Position numbers and translations under genes: made by a program
The notes under the pieces: model-generated
What the model was told of the DNA's origin: nothing
Database searches by the model: none
What the model saw: only the letters and a program-made list of their open reading frames with translations
In this document: piece after piece, positions 7,275 to 14,507 of the stretch
Layout: every line of letters begins with the position of its first letter
Position numbering within the stretch: position 1 is the stretch's first letter
Assembly (NCBI GenBank): GCA_026387795.1
Contig: JAPLLA010000048.1
Span: 1-33,899, forward strand
DNA: 33,899 bases
Reading direction: 5' to 3'
Source of the DNA: Candidatus Saganbacteria bacterium
GTDB lineage: Bacteria > Margulisbacteria > WOR-1 > JAPLLA01

Positions 7275-8312
7275 ATGCAAAGAATACTGGTATTGATTTT
7301 TCTAGCAGTAGTCGTCTTGTCAGTAGTTTCGGTCTTTATCGGGGGATGCAACCCAACCTCTTCTGTAACCGTCATCCTGACTGCGGGCCACAATACCGAC
7401 CCAGAATTCTATTACCAAAAAGGGCTGGAGTATTTTGCCAAAAAAGTGGAAGAAAAAACCAAGGGCCAGGTAAAAGTGCAAATTTTTTCCCGCTTTGACA
7501 TCAACAGCGGCAGCGACGTAAGTAAAGCTTTTCAAGACAACAAGCTGGATATGGCACTCGTAAATTCATCGGACTTAGGCGACATTGTTCCGCAGATAAT
7601 GGTTTTTGACCTTCCTTATTTAATAAAAAGCCATGCTTCCGCATATAAAATTTTAGACAGTAGTATTGGAGACTACCTGAGCCGCCTGTTTTTGGAAAAA
7701 GAGATCAGGAACCTGGCTTATTTTGACAACGGCTTTAAGAACTTATCAAACCAAAAAAAGGCCATTACCCAACCAAAAGATGTTGCCGGACTTACGTTTG
7801 GGACCCCAAACAATCCCATTATTAAAATGCTATTTAAACGCTTAAAGGCAAAAACAGCAATCGTCCCATTAAAAGAAATGTATTTTGAAATCAAAAGCAA
7901 AAAAATAGACGGCCAGGAAAACTCCGTAGAACTCGCTTACTACTCTCATCTTTTTGACCAGCAACCCTATTTAAGCATGACTAAGCATGCTTACTCTACA
8001 GCATTGCTATTGATTAAAGAAAAAACCTTTAAAAAGCTTTCCGATGAACAAAAAGAAGCCATCCTTGAAGCAGCCAAAGAAGCGCAAAGCCAAGAGAGGC
8101 TACAAAGCATGCTAACAGAAGAACAAGTACTGACAAAACTAAAAGCCCTATTAAATAACAAGCAAAAGCAAATAATTAAAATCAAAGAACCAAATATAGA
8201 TGCCTTCAAAAAAGAGCTGCTACCTCTTTATGAAGAATCGTTAGCTCTTATAGGTAGCGGAAACCGCGAAACCGGGAAAAAACTGCTTGATTCAATCCAG
8301 CAAAATCAGTAA
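7275..8312 (+). CDS. TRAP-type solute-binding lipoprotein (DctP family)
   Basis: This 345-residue protein has a signal segment of about 24 residues ending in a lipobox-like IGGC, so it is probably a lipoprotein anchored outside the cytoplasmic membrane. The mature part fits the DctP fold: an early AGHNTDPEFYYQKGLEYFA segment, KVQIFSR, a conserved DLPYL, a GLTFGTP motif, and a KIDGQENSV segment that corresponds to the KVDGQEN signature. DctP proteins capture organic acids and deliver them to a DctQ/DctM membrane pair. No such pair is in the window, so this is an orphan or its partners lie elsewhere. No Shine-Dalgarno precedes ATG 7275, only a -10 box. Its last 7 bp overlap the end of the convergent rubrerythrin gene. 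Confidence 0.88.
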   Translation: MQRILVLIFLAVVVLSVVSVFIGGCNPTSSVTVILTAGHNTDPEFYYQKGLEYFAKKVEEKTKGQVKVQIFSRFDINSGSDVSKAFQDNKLDMALVNSSDLGDIVPQIMVFDLPYLIKSHASAYKILDSSIGDYLSRLFLEKEIRNLAYFDNGFKNLSNQKKAITQPKDVAGLTFGTPNNPIIKMLFKRLKAKTAIVPLKEMYFEIKSKKIDGQENSVELAYYSHLFDQQPYLSMTKHAYSTALLLIKEKTFKKLSDEQKEAILEAAKEAQSQERLQSMLTEEQVLTKLKALLNNKQKQIIKIKEPNIDAFKKELLPLYEESLALIGSGNRETGKKLLDSIQQNQ

Positions 8313-8884
8313 TTTTCTGCCAGGATTTCATAATATGCAGTAGGATGCTTGCATGCAGGGCACACCTCCGGAGCTTCCGCTCCAATATGCACATAACCAC
8401 AGTTGCGGCAGTGCCACTTTACTTTTGCTTCTCTTTTAAAAACCTTACCCTCTTTTATATTCCGCATTAATTTACTGTATCTTTTTTCATGTTCTGCTTC
8501 TACTTCGGCAATTTCAGTGTATTGTTTAGAAATTTCCGGAAATCCCTCTTTTTCGGCTATTTCCGCTGCTTCTTTGTAGAGCTTGGTCCATTCCATATTT
8601 TCACCGGCAGCTGCTTCAGCCAAATTTTCCACAGTACTGCCAACCACTCCAGCAGGATAAGAAGCTGTAATTTCCACCTCTCCCCCTTCTAATAAATTAA
8701 AGAAACGCTTTGCATGTTCCTTTTCATTCTCGGCAGTCTCCAGGAAAATTGCCGAAATCTGTTCGTATCCCTCCTTTTTTGCTTTTGAGGCAAAATAGGT
8801 ATAACGATTCCTGGCTTGTGATTCCCCTGCAAATGAAGCCAAAAGATTCTTTTCTGTCTGCGTACCTTTGATACTCTTCCCCAT
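8306..8884 (-). CDS. rbr: Rubrerythrin
   Basis: This 192-residue protein combines an N-terminal ferritin-like four-helix domain carrying repeated E-x-x-H di-iron motifs (ENEKEHAKRF, EVEAEHEKRY) with a C-terminal rubredoxin-like [Fe(SCys)4] domain (CRNCGYVH and CPACKHP). Rubrerythrins reduce hydrogen peroxide with electrons from rubredoxin or NAD(P)H in the cytoplasm of anaerobes. Length and domain order match the family. AGGAGGG precedes ATG 8884. It is the last gene of the oxygen-defence operon, starting 3 bp after the flavin reductase-rubredoxin gene. Confidence 0.97.
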   Translation of the reverse strand: MGKSIKGTQTEKNLLASFAGESQARNRYTYFASKAKKEGYEQISAIFLETAENEKEHAKRFFNLLEGGEVEITASYPAGVVGSTVENLAEAAAGENMEWTKLYKEAAEIAEKEGFPEISKQYTEIAEVEAEHEKRYSKLMRNIKEGKVFKREAKVKWHCRNCGYVHIGAEAPEVCPACKHPTAYYEILAENY

Positions 8885-8887
8885 GTT

Positions 8888-9583
8888 TTATCCCTCCTGC
8901 TTCTCAAACTGATCTTTGCCCACCCCGCAAATCGGACAAACCCAATTATCCGGCAGTTTTTCAAACAGCGTACCAGCTAAGACTCCGCTGTCCGGATCTC
9001 CGTCTTTGGGATCATATACATAACCGCACACTTTACAAACGTATTTTTGCATTGATACCTCCTCTTTCTGTTCCTTATTCACTGGCTGATAAGTAGGTGC
9101 AGTCTTAGGCGAAGTCCCTTTTTTGACTTCATGATAATACGCATAAGTCATAGGCTCATCTTTACTTAAAACTTCTGCTTCCATAATTTTTCCCACAAAA
9201 ACAGTGTGCGTACCAACTTCTACCTGGCTAATTAATTCTACCTCAAAACAACCAACCGCATTTTCGGTAACAATTGGCGTACCAGTTGCCCCAGTTTTAA
9301 ATTTAGTCCCATCAAACTTGTTAATATCCCTGCCAGACTTAAACCCAAACTTGCCGATAAAAGTAAGAGGGGTATCTTTGGCAAGAATAGATACAGAAAA
9401 CTTTTTGCTGGCAGAAATAAAGTCATGGGTCAGGTTGCTTCTGTTGATACTTACTGCAATTGTTGGGGGTTCGGCTGTTACTTGAAACAACGAATTTGCA
9501 ATCTGGCCGTTTAACTTTCCATCTTTGCTGGAAGAAACAATATAAACCCCATAACTAATTTTAAATAGTGTTTCGGGCTGCAT
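8888..9583 (-). CDS. hrb: Flavin reductase-rubredoxin fusion (high molecular weight rubredoxin)
   Basis: Residues 1-160 form a flavin-reductase-like FMN-binding domain ([26 protein letters not shown], and a GCFEVELI segment). Residues 178-228 form a rubredoxin with [10 protein letters not shown] and CPICGVGK. This matches the high molecular weight rubredoxin (Hrb) architecture, which passes electrons from NADH to flavodiiron proteins or other rubredoxin acceptors. No flavodiiron protein is in the window, so the likely local acceptors are the rubrerythrins and desulfoferrodoxin made from the same operon (inference). AAAGGA lies 6 nt before ATG 9583. The gene is 3 bp from both neighbours. Confidence 0.93.
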   Translation of the reverse strand: MQPETLFKISYGVYIVSSSKDGKLNGQIANSLFQVTAEPPTIAVSINRSNLTHDFISASKKFSVSILAKDTPLTFIGKFGFKSGRDINKFDGTKFKTGATGTPIVTENAVGCFEVELISQVEVGTHTVFVGKIMEAEVLSKDEPMTYAYYHEVKKGTSPKTAPTYQPVNKEQKEEVSMQKYVCKVCGYVYDPKDGDPDSGVLAGTLFEKLPDNWVCPICGVGKDQFEKQEG

Positions 9584-9586
9584 AAA

Positions 9587-9976
9587 TTATCCTTTTGCGC
9601 TCCAAAGCCCGTGGAGATTGCAATATTCCCTGGCTGTAACTTCTCCAGATACCGCTAGAGCAAATAATGCTTCTGGTTTATCTCCGGGCTTCAAAAACTG
9701 GCGATAAGCTTTCTCATTTACCAAAAGCTCTACCCATTCTATATAATGTTTTTCTTCCATGGGATGCGGGACCGAACCGATTTTAACCAAAACGCCTGCT
9801 GACGTTTTTTCGATCACAGGAACATGTTTCTCTTTTGCAGCATCAACTGTGTTTGCTACTTGCAAAACCATGGGTTTTCCGCAGCAAACCAGCTCTCCCC
9901 CGCCCACGTGAATAACCTCCACCATGTTCCCGCAGACACTGCACTTGTAAACCTCTAGTCTCTCTTTTACTGACAT
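9587..9976 (-). CDS. dfx: Desulfoferrodoxin (superoxide reductase)
   Basis: This 129-residue protein has an N-terminal desulforedoxin-like domain (Cys pair C12-x2-C15 and vicinal C31-C32) for Fe(SCys)4, then a superoxide-reductase domain. The catalytic iron-centre signatures are [13 protein letters not shown] (including the conserved Glu-Lys-His) and C-terminal CNLHGLW, which supplies the Cys and His ligands. It reduces superoxide to peroxide in the cytoplasm, which the rubrerythrins in the same operon can then remove. AAAGGAGG precedes ATG 9976. Length and domain order are standard for the two-iron class. Confidence 0.97.
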   Translation of the reverse strand: MSVKERLEVYKCSVCGNMVEVIHVGGGELVCCGKPMVLQVANTVDAAKEKHVPVIEKTSAGVLVKIGSVPHPMEEKHYIEWVELLVNEKAYRQFLKPGDKPEALFALAVSGEVTAREYCNLHGLWSAKG

Positions 9977-10011
9977 ATTAATTCCTCCTTTACCCCGAGC
10001 GAGTCGAGGGG

Positions 10012-10530
10012 TTACTTAAGCCGTTCTTCGGAAAGATGAAGATGATCGGTTTCTACTTCTACCAAGGCCTCAAAAATTTGTTTCACCCTGGCATTTTGCG
10101 ACTCGGCTGCTGCCTGCTTATAAAAATTGATCGCCTTGGACTCTCTAGCATGTGAATCCTCCAGGTTCTCTTTATTGCTGACATGACAGGGATCGTTTCC
10201 TTTTGGGATCTCCGTTAACCGAAGGATCTTTTTCCAAATCGCAGCGTGCTCTGCTTCTACTTTGCCCAAAGCTTTAAAGAGAAGCTTTCCTTCTGCATCG
10301 TCGGTCTTGTTTGCAGCGCAAAAATAAAATGCGGAATTACTAACCTCGACTTGCAGCGCATGTTCTACATTGGCCTTGTCTTTGGCGCTTAAATCAACCC
10401 GAAAACTGACTTCTGCGTTTTTGGCAGTTTTAATATATTTTTTATGTGCACCGCAAAAAGGACAATTGTCCGGAGGAGTGTCTCCAATATAAGGATCCCC
10501 GCAAATCTCACAACGCCAAAGCTTAACCAT
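10012..10530 (-). CDS. Reverse rubrerythrin
   Basis: This 172-residue protein has the rubredoxin-like metal site at the N-terminus (CEICGDPY and [11 protein letters not shown]) and a ferritin-like di-iron domain afterwards ([22 protein letters not shown], and a [14 protein letters not shown]-terminus). This is the inverted order of ordinary rubrerythrin and is known as reverse rubrerythrin, a peroxide and oxygen reductase of strict anaerobes. The start is ATG 10530, with AAGGTG 6 nt upstream; the frame extends to 10650 but that extension runs through the hairpin repeat at 10552-10581 and the upstream gene. It is the second gene of the oxygen-defence operon, 35 bp before desulfoferrodoxin. Confidence 0.93.
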   Translation of the reverse strand: MVKLWRCEICGDPYIGDTPPDNCPFCGAHKKYIKTAKNAEVSFRVDLSAKDKANVEHALQVEVSNSAFYFCAANKTDDAEGKLLFKALGKVEAEHAAIWKKILRLTEIPKGNDPCHVSNKENLEDSHARESKAINFYKQAAAESQNARVKQIFEALVEVETDHLHLSEERLK

Positions 10531-10551
10531 TTTTAACACCTTAAACAAACT

Positions 10552-10581
10552 GGAAACCGAGGCATTCAGCCTTCGGTTTCC
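10552..10581 (+). repeat. 30-bp hairpin repeat, copy 1
   Basis: GGAAACC and GGTTTCC form a 7-bp outer stem; GAGGC pairs with GCCTC across loop ATTCA, with one extra T on the 3' side. It lies in the 61-bp gap between the DUF2892 and reverse rubrerythrin genes. In an mRNA read leftward it would form a hairpin just upstream of the rubrerythrin ribosome-binding site. Related copies are at 14434 and 14478. Confidence 0.85.
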
Positions 10582-10591
10582 AACACTTTCT

Positions 10592-10792
10592 CTAGCTCTT
10601 TTTTGTAGGACACTTGCAGATTTGGTACATTGGGCAATACCCAATTGCACCTGTAATCACAAAAATTACCCCTACCACCACTAAAACTATACCCCACCAT
10701 CCGAAAATTTTTCCTTGGAGATATAACCCTGCAATCAAAACCGCAACAACCACACGCATGATCCGATCCAAAATAGACATATTGTTAACCAT
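10592..10792 (-). CDS. DUF2892-type small membrane protein
   Basis: This 66-residue protein begins MVNNMSILDRIMRVVVA, the usual N-terminus of DUF2892 (the membrane domain found alone or fused to rhodanese in YgaP). Two hydrophobic helices follow (about residues 12-28 and 32-50), then a GYCPMYQICKC tail with three Cys that could bind a thiol or metal. A strong AGGAGGGG lies 5 nt before ATG 10792. It heads the oxygen-defence operon. A possible promoter on the minus strand is TTGATG with TAGATT about 18 bp later, between 10840 and 10805. Its own role is unknown; the Cys tail hints at redox or sulfur chemistry. Confidence 0.85.
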   Translation of the reverse strand: MVNNMSILDRIMRVVVAVLIAGLYLQGKIFGWWGIVLVVVGVIFVITGAIGYCPMYQICKCPTKKS

Positions 10793-10859
10793 TTTCCCCT
10801 CCTTTTAAAAAACAATCTAAAGACCCAATTATTTTACCATCAAATCGCAATTAAATCCC

Positions 10860-11984
10860 TTACAAAGCATTTTTTAATTCTTTTTCCGTTAAGGCCTTTA
10901 CTTCTGCTTGCAGCTTAGGGGGAAGACCAGTTAGGTCCACTTTTAAAAACCCTCTAATAATTGCAGAAGTAGCTTCTTCTTCCGATAGTCCCCGAGACAT
11001 CAGATAAAGGATCTCTTTTTCCGCAATTTTACCTACTGCTGCTTCGTGGGACATTTCCAGGTTAACTTGTTTGGCCTCAAGTTCCGGAACAGCGTAAATA
11101 TAGGCCTTGGGAGAAAGTACCAGGCCTCGACACTCCAAATGTGCTTTTACGTTTGGCACCTCACCTACCATGTGCCCTCTGGAGTAAATTTTTGATTCGT
11201 CTTCTGCTACTACCCTGGCAATACTTTCTGCACTGGTCCCTTCTGCTTTAAGAATGGCCCTAAACCCCGCATCGATCACAGAATTCTTCTTTCCCAAAAT
11301 CACAGAACTTCCAACTGTACGCGCTCCTTTTCCTATCAAATGCACCGTGGGATAAAGCTGAAGCATTTTTACCGGACGCATACAGATATAGTTATTAATA
11401 AAAGTCCCGCCCTCTTCTACGTAAGCTACGCTTCTAGGCCTGGCCTCTACCTCTTCTGCCCAGTTGTGGATCATGGTAAAGGTAATGCTGGCATTTTTTT
11501 TGACGAAAAACTCGGAAATCCCAATATGCATGGAACCCTGCGCTTTAGGGCTAACCGTACAACCGGTAATAATATGCAGGTGCGACCCTTCTTCTGCAAT
11601 AATGATATTATGCACTTTTTGAATAATCCCTTTTTGTTCCATGAATAAACAGGATTGGAGAGGGAAAATTGTTTCTACTCCAGGAAGGGACCGAAAAAAG
11701 TATCCTTTTGGGGGGGCATCTTTAACCATTTTAGTATATTCATCTTTATTTGGATCAACTGCTTTCCAATAATATTCTTTTAAACCATCGTACTTCTTAA
11801 GCGCAGTTTCTAGGTCCAGCGCTTCGATCCCTTCTTGTTTAGAACGCGAGCAGATCACGGAATTATTGAGCTGAAAAAAAGTACCGGAACGTTCTTTCTC
11901 CTGCGGATCGATCCCGGTCAAAGCAGCCCGATCCAGGATTTCCGGGCTTAATTCATTTATATCTTTAATGTTTTCTTCTACCAT
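10860..11984 (-). CDS. sufB: SufB/SufD-family Fe-S scaffold protein
   Basis: This 374-residue protein is a right-handed beta-helix SufBD family member: SLPGVETIFPLQSC, EEGSHLHIITGC, SMHIGISEFFVKKNA, RARSV-like RPRSVAYVEEG, and a C-terminal SHEAAVGKIAEKEILYLMSRG signature that contacts SufC. With SufC it assembles Fe-S clusters in the cytoplasm. It is shorter than the usual SufB (about 470 residues), and no separate SufD, SufS, SufU or SufE is nearby. That fits the minimal SufBC-type (SMS-like) systems known in archaea and deep-branching anaerobes. Its ATG overlaps the SufC stop by one base (TAATG), implying translational coupling. Confidence 0.92.
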   Translation of the reverse strand: MVEENIKDINELSPEILDRAALTGIDPQEKERSGTFFQLNNSVICSRSKQEGIEALDLETALKKYDGLKEYYWKAVDPNKDEYTKMVKDAPPKGYFFRSLPGVETIFPLQSCLFMEQKGIIQKVHNIIIAEEGSHLHIITGCTVSPKAQGSMHIGISEFFVKKNASITFTMIHNWAEEVEARPRSVAYVEEGGTFINNYICMRPVKMLQLYPTVHLIGKGARTVGSSVILGKKNSVIDAGFRAILKAEGTSAESIARVVAEDESKIYSRGHMVGEVPNVKAHLECRGLVLSPKAYIYAVPELEAKQVNLEMSHEAAVGKIAEKEILYLMSRGLSEEEATSAIIRGFLKVDLTGLPPKLQAEVKALTEKELKNAL

Positions 11985-12712
11985 TACTCATCACGCTTTC
12001 TTAGATTACACTTCACGCACTGTTCATAGCCTCTGACCCGGATATCTTCCAAGATATCCAAAGGATTTCCGCTGCAAATAATATTACCGTCATAGAGTAT
12101 GCAAGCCCTGGCTGCTTTAATAAAATTTAGGATATAGCCTTGATGGGTAATTACAATACCGCTGTGGTTAGAAAGAAAAGCCTCTATCTGCTTTCCAATT
12201 AACTCAACATTTTCAATATCCACTCCGGAATCCGGCTCGTCAAACATAACAAACTCAGGCTTTTGCGCCAAAATCTGCAGGAGTTCCGCTCTTTTTGCTT
12301 CTCCCCCGGAAAAATTCAGGTTCACATCACGGTCCAAAAACCCTTCCATGTTTAAAAGCTTGGCGATAGTTGCGGTTTCTTCGACAGAAATATCTTTGCG
12401 GCAAACTTGGAGCATTTCACTAAGCTTAATCCCGCGAATCGCAGGAGGGTTTTGGAAAGCAAGCCCCATCCCCAATTTCACTCTTTCATGCATTGGCAGA
12501 TTGGTAATATCCTGCCCCTTAAAAATAATCTTGCCCGACTTTGGTTTATAATTGGGAAAACCCATTAAAGTATAAAGAAGCGTGCTCTTACCTGAGCCAT
12601 TGGGCCCCAAAAGCACGGTTTTTTCCCCTTCGTGAACTACCAGGTTCAACCCCTTAAGAAGCTGCTTACCTTCTACTTCCAACCAAAGATTTTCTATTTT
12701 TAATATTTCCAT
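11984..12712 (-). CDS. sufC: SufC Fe-S assembly ATPase
   Basis: This 242-residue ABC ATPase has Walker A GPNGSGKST (about residues 36-44), signature NFSGGEAKRAE, Walker B FVMFDEPDSGVDIENV, and a switch His in VITHQG. The DEPDSGVD form is characteristic of SufC rather than transport ATPases. It powers cluster assembly on the SufB protein encoded one base later. The C-terminus adds a GYEQCVKCNLRKRDE tail with a CxxC pair absent from E. coli SufC, a possible metal or cluster ligand. AAGGTC precedes ATG 12712. No recognisable Rrf2 operator like that at 14897 lies upstream. Confidence 0.95.
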   Translation of the reverse strand: MEILKIENLWLEVEGKQLLKGLNLVVHEGEKTVLLGPNGSGKSTLLYTLMGFPNYKPKSGKIIFKGQDITNLPMHERVKLGMGLAFQNPPAIRGIKLSEMLQVCRKDISVEETATIAKLLNMEGFLDRDVNLNFSGGEAKRAELLQILAQKPEFVMFDEPDSGVDIENVELIGKQIEAFLSNHSGIVITHQGYILNFIKAARACILYDGNIICSGNPLDILEDIRVRGYEQCVKCNLRKRDE

Positions 12713-12719
12713 AAATGAC

Positions 12720-12860
12720 CTTAATCCCTGTTTCCCTGATCTTCTCTCTGGATTATGATTTTCCCGGATCTCTCAGGATTTTTATATCCGTGAAATCCTG
12801 TGACAATCCAATATCCAGTGATAAGATCCAGCGATCATGTGATTATGAAATCCCAGAAAA
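12720..12860 (+). other. Gene-free stretch of recurring ATCC/GGAT words
   Basis: Between sufC and ccdA lies about 140 bp in which ATCC, GGAT and GATC words recur every 8-14 bp in both orientations (for example atccgtgaaatcc, caatccaatatccag, gatccagcgatcatg). It looks like a degenerate dispersed repeat of low complexity rather than a promoter. The sufC promoter must lie within or across it, but I cannot pick one. Confidence 0.5.
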
Positions 12861-13541
12861 CTACAAGCTACCCCTCAATGCCAATATTCCAATTATAACA
12901 ACAAAAATCCCGCTGATCACCTTAATCGCATGCATATATTTGCTGAGACCCTTAAAATAAACCAGCGCGGAATTCAAAAACAACGCTGTTAACAAGAAAG
13001 GAAGTCCCAGTCCCAAAGAATATGCAGCTAAAAGGATAATCCCTGCTAAAACGGTTTTTTCAACGCTTGCCATCACTAAAATCGAACCCAGTATCGGTCC
13101 GACACAAGGGACCCAAGCTGCAGCAAAAGTTATTCCGACTAAAAATGAACCCAGGTATCCTGCTGGCTTGTTGTCTAAACGCATTTTGGCTTCAACATTT
13201 AAAAATGGCAATTTCAATATGTCCATAATGTATAAACCCAAAAGAATGAGTACAATCCCTCCTAAAATGCGGATAATTTCACGAAAGCCAAAAACAAACT
13301 GGCCGATTAAGGTGACCGCGGCACCAAGGGAAACGAAAATCAAAGAAAAACCCAAAACAAAAAACAGGGAATGTATTATTGTTTGTTTGCGGACTTGGAT
13401 GGCATTTGACCTTTCCGAAAAATCCTTAAAAGTAATTCCTGCTGCATACAAAATGTAAGAAGGGATCAAAGGAAGCACGCAAGGAGAAAAGAAGGTCAAA
13501 ACCCCTGCTCCAAACGCTAAAAACAGAGAAAAAAAATTCAT
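12861..13541 (-). CDS. ccdA: CcdA-like thiol/disulfide membrane transporter
   Basis: This 226-residue polytopic protein has six predicted membrane helices. It shows the CcdA/DsbD-core signatures: an N-terminal FGAGVLTFFSPCVLPLIPSY with the active-site Cys-Val-Leu-Pro, and a second conserved Cys in TFAAAWVPCVGPILGS. CcdA carries reducing electrons from cytoplasmic thioredoxin across the membrane to extracytoplasmic thiol proteins. The partner is likely the TlpA-like thioredoxin gene immediately upstream: only 2 bp lie between its stop and this ATG. AGGGG precedes the start inside the upstream gene. No cytochrome c maturation genes are visible, so a general thiol-reduction role is as likely. 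Confidence 0.93.
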   Translation of the reverse strand: MNFFSLFLAFGAGVLTFFSPCVLPLIPSYILYAAGITFKDFSERSNAIQVRKQTIIHSLFFVLGFSLIFVSLGAAVTLIGQFVFGFREIIRILGGIVLILLGLYIMDILKLPFLNVEAKMRLDNKPAGYLGSFLVGITFAAAWVPCVGPILGSILVMASVEKTVLAGIILLAAYSLGLGLPFLLTALFLNSALVYFKGLSKYMHAIKVISGIFVVIIGILALRGSL

Positions 13542-13543
13542 TA

Positions 13544-14065
13544 CTATTCCCCTATTAAATCAAGAAAACCGTTTAATGTTTTTTTGTCCGCCCAATCGCG
13601 GCCACCAACAATTTTAGCAGCTATTTCGCCTTTTTTATTAATGATAAAGGTGGTTGGATACGCCATTACATGATAAAGATTGCCTGCCTTGGCAGAAGGA
13701 TCCAAAAGGACCTTAAAAGTATACCCATTTTCTTCTAAAAAAGGTGAAACTGCCTGTTTGCCGTCCCGATCCATGGCAACTGCCAAGATCGCAAAATTTT
13801 TATCCTTAAAATTATCATGCAATGCCTGCATAGAAGGCATTTCCCTGCGGCAAGGCGGGCACCAGCTCGCCCAAAAATTCAAAAACACCACTTTCCCCTT
13901 ATAATCAGACAAATGCACTACTTTGCCGCTCAAATCCGGAAGAGTAAAATCAGCAGCTTTTAATTTTGTCCCTTCTGGATTCATGGTAACGCTCTTATCA
14001 CCCATGCCAAAAGCAGGCAAACAAAAAGCGATTAAAATTAGCACCAAACCAATTAATCGTTTCAT
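13544..14065 (-). CDS. TlpA/ResA-like secreted thioredoxin
   Basis: This 173-residue protein has an N-terminal signal peptide of about 20 residues (hydrophobic GLVLILIAFCLPAFG). The AhpC/TSA-thioredoxin fold follows with active site WASWCPPCRREMP, a cis-Pro segment MAYPTTFIINK, and a final GGRDWADKKTL region. It should act outside the cytoplasmic membrane as a reductant of disulfides, kept reduced by the CcdA encoded 2 bp downstream. The start is ATG 14065 with AAAGGA 6 nt upstream; the longer frame begins with TTG at 14068 and is not needed. Confidence 0.93.
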   Translation of the reverse strand: MKRLIGLVLILIAFCLPAFGMGDKSVTMNPEGTKLKAADFTLPDLSGKVVHLSDYKGKVVFLNFWASWCPPCRREMPSMQALHDNFKDKNFAILAVAMDRDGKQAVSPFLEENGYTFKVLLDPSAKAGNLYHVMAYPTTFIINKKGEIAAKIVGGRDWADKKTLNGFLDLIGE

Positions 14066-14091
14066 CAAAAATCCTTTAGCTCTTCTAATCT

Positions 14092-14388
14092 TTAGTCTAA
14101 TTTTACCCTATGTCGATCCTGTAATTCACCCTTTTTCCCTTTGTTCCAACCTGAAACCCTGGAAAAATATCCGGTAATACGGGTAATATGCTCCACATTC
14201 TTTCCGCCAACCAATAGCTTTTCCAATTGTGGAACTGTAAGACTGGGTAGCGCCTTGGGCTCAATCTTTAACTTTTCTTCAGCCTGAAAATATTTAGGAT
14301 GCCGCAGTAAAAGATTCCCCTCTTCATCCATCATCCACTCCACATCCAAGTTCTTTTCCAAAAACAAATCCAATTCTTCTGGCGTCAT
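14092..14388 (-). CDS. Stand-alone NrdD C-terminal-like protein
   Basis: This 98-residue protein has a helical acidic N-terminus and a C-terminal segment, residues 67-93 (HITRITGYFSR and then WNKGKKGELQDR). That segment resembles the end of class III anaerobic ribonucleotide reductases, where the Gly of the R-x-x-GY loop carries the glycyl radical. The protein has no cysteine, so the zinc site found in full NrdD tails is missing. A short free-standing protein of this kind is often annotated as anaerobic ribonucleoside-triphosphate reductase. It might be a spare glycyl-radical domain like GrcA, but that is inference. The start is ATG 14388 with AAGGA 10 nt upstream; the GTG at 14397 overlaps the ribosome-binding site. 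It sits between the Rrf2 and TlpA genes. Confidence 0.65.
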   Translation of the reverse strand: MTPEELDLFLEKNLDVEWMMDEEGNLLLRHPKYFQAEEKLKIEPKALPSLTVPQLEKLLVGGKNVEHITRITGYFSRVSGWNKGKKGELQDRHRVKLD

Positions 14389-14433
14389 TTTCTTCACATC
14401 CTTTCTTTCAGCTAATTACAAAATACTTGAGTT

Positions 14434-14463
14434 GGAAACCGGAGGCTAAATGCCTCGGTTTCC
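14434..14463 (-). repeat. 30-bp hairpin repeat, copy 2
   Basis: Read on the minus strand it is GGAAACC-GAGGC-ATTTA-GCCTC-C-GGTTTCC, differing from copy 1 at two positions (loop and bulge). It lies in the 100-bp gap between the Rrf2 and NrdD-tail genes, 14 bp from copy 3 and in opposite orientation to it. Confidence 0.85.
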
Positions 14464-14477
14464 AAAACGAATCATTC

Positions 14478-14507
14478 GGAAACCGCGACATTCAGTCGCA
14501 GGTTTCC
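14478..14507 (+). repeat. 30-bp hairpin repeat, copy 3
   Basis: It reads GGAAACC-GCGAC-ATTCA-GTCGC-A-GGTTTCC. The outer stem and loop match copy 1, while the inner stem has changed on both sides (GAGGC/GCCTC to GCGAC/GTCGC), keeping pairing. It overlaps the 3' end of the Rrf2 gene and provides its last codons and TGA. Confidence 0.85.

Noticed and set aside
10531-10650. 40-residue N-terminal extension of the reverse rubrerythrin
   Set aside because: It runs through the hairpin repeat and the end of the upstream gene; ATG 10530 has a good ribosome-binding site and gives the family N-terminus.
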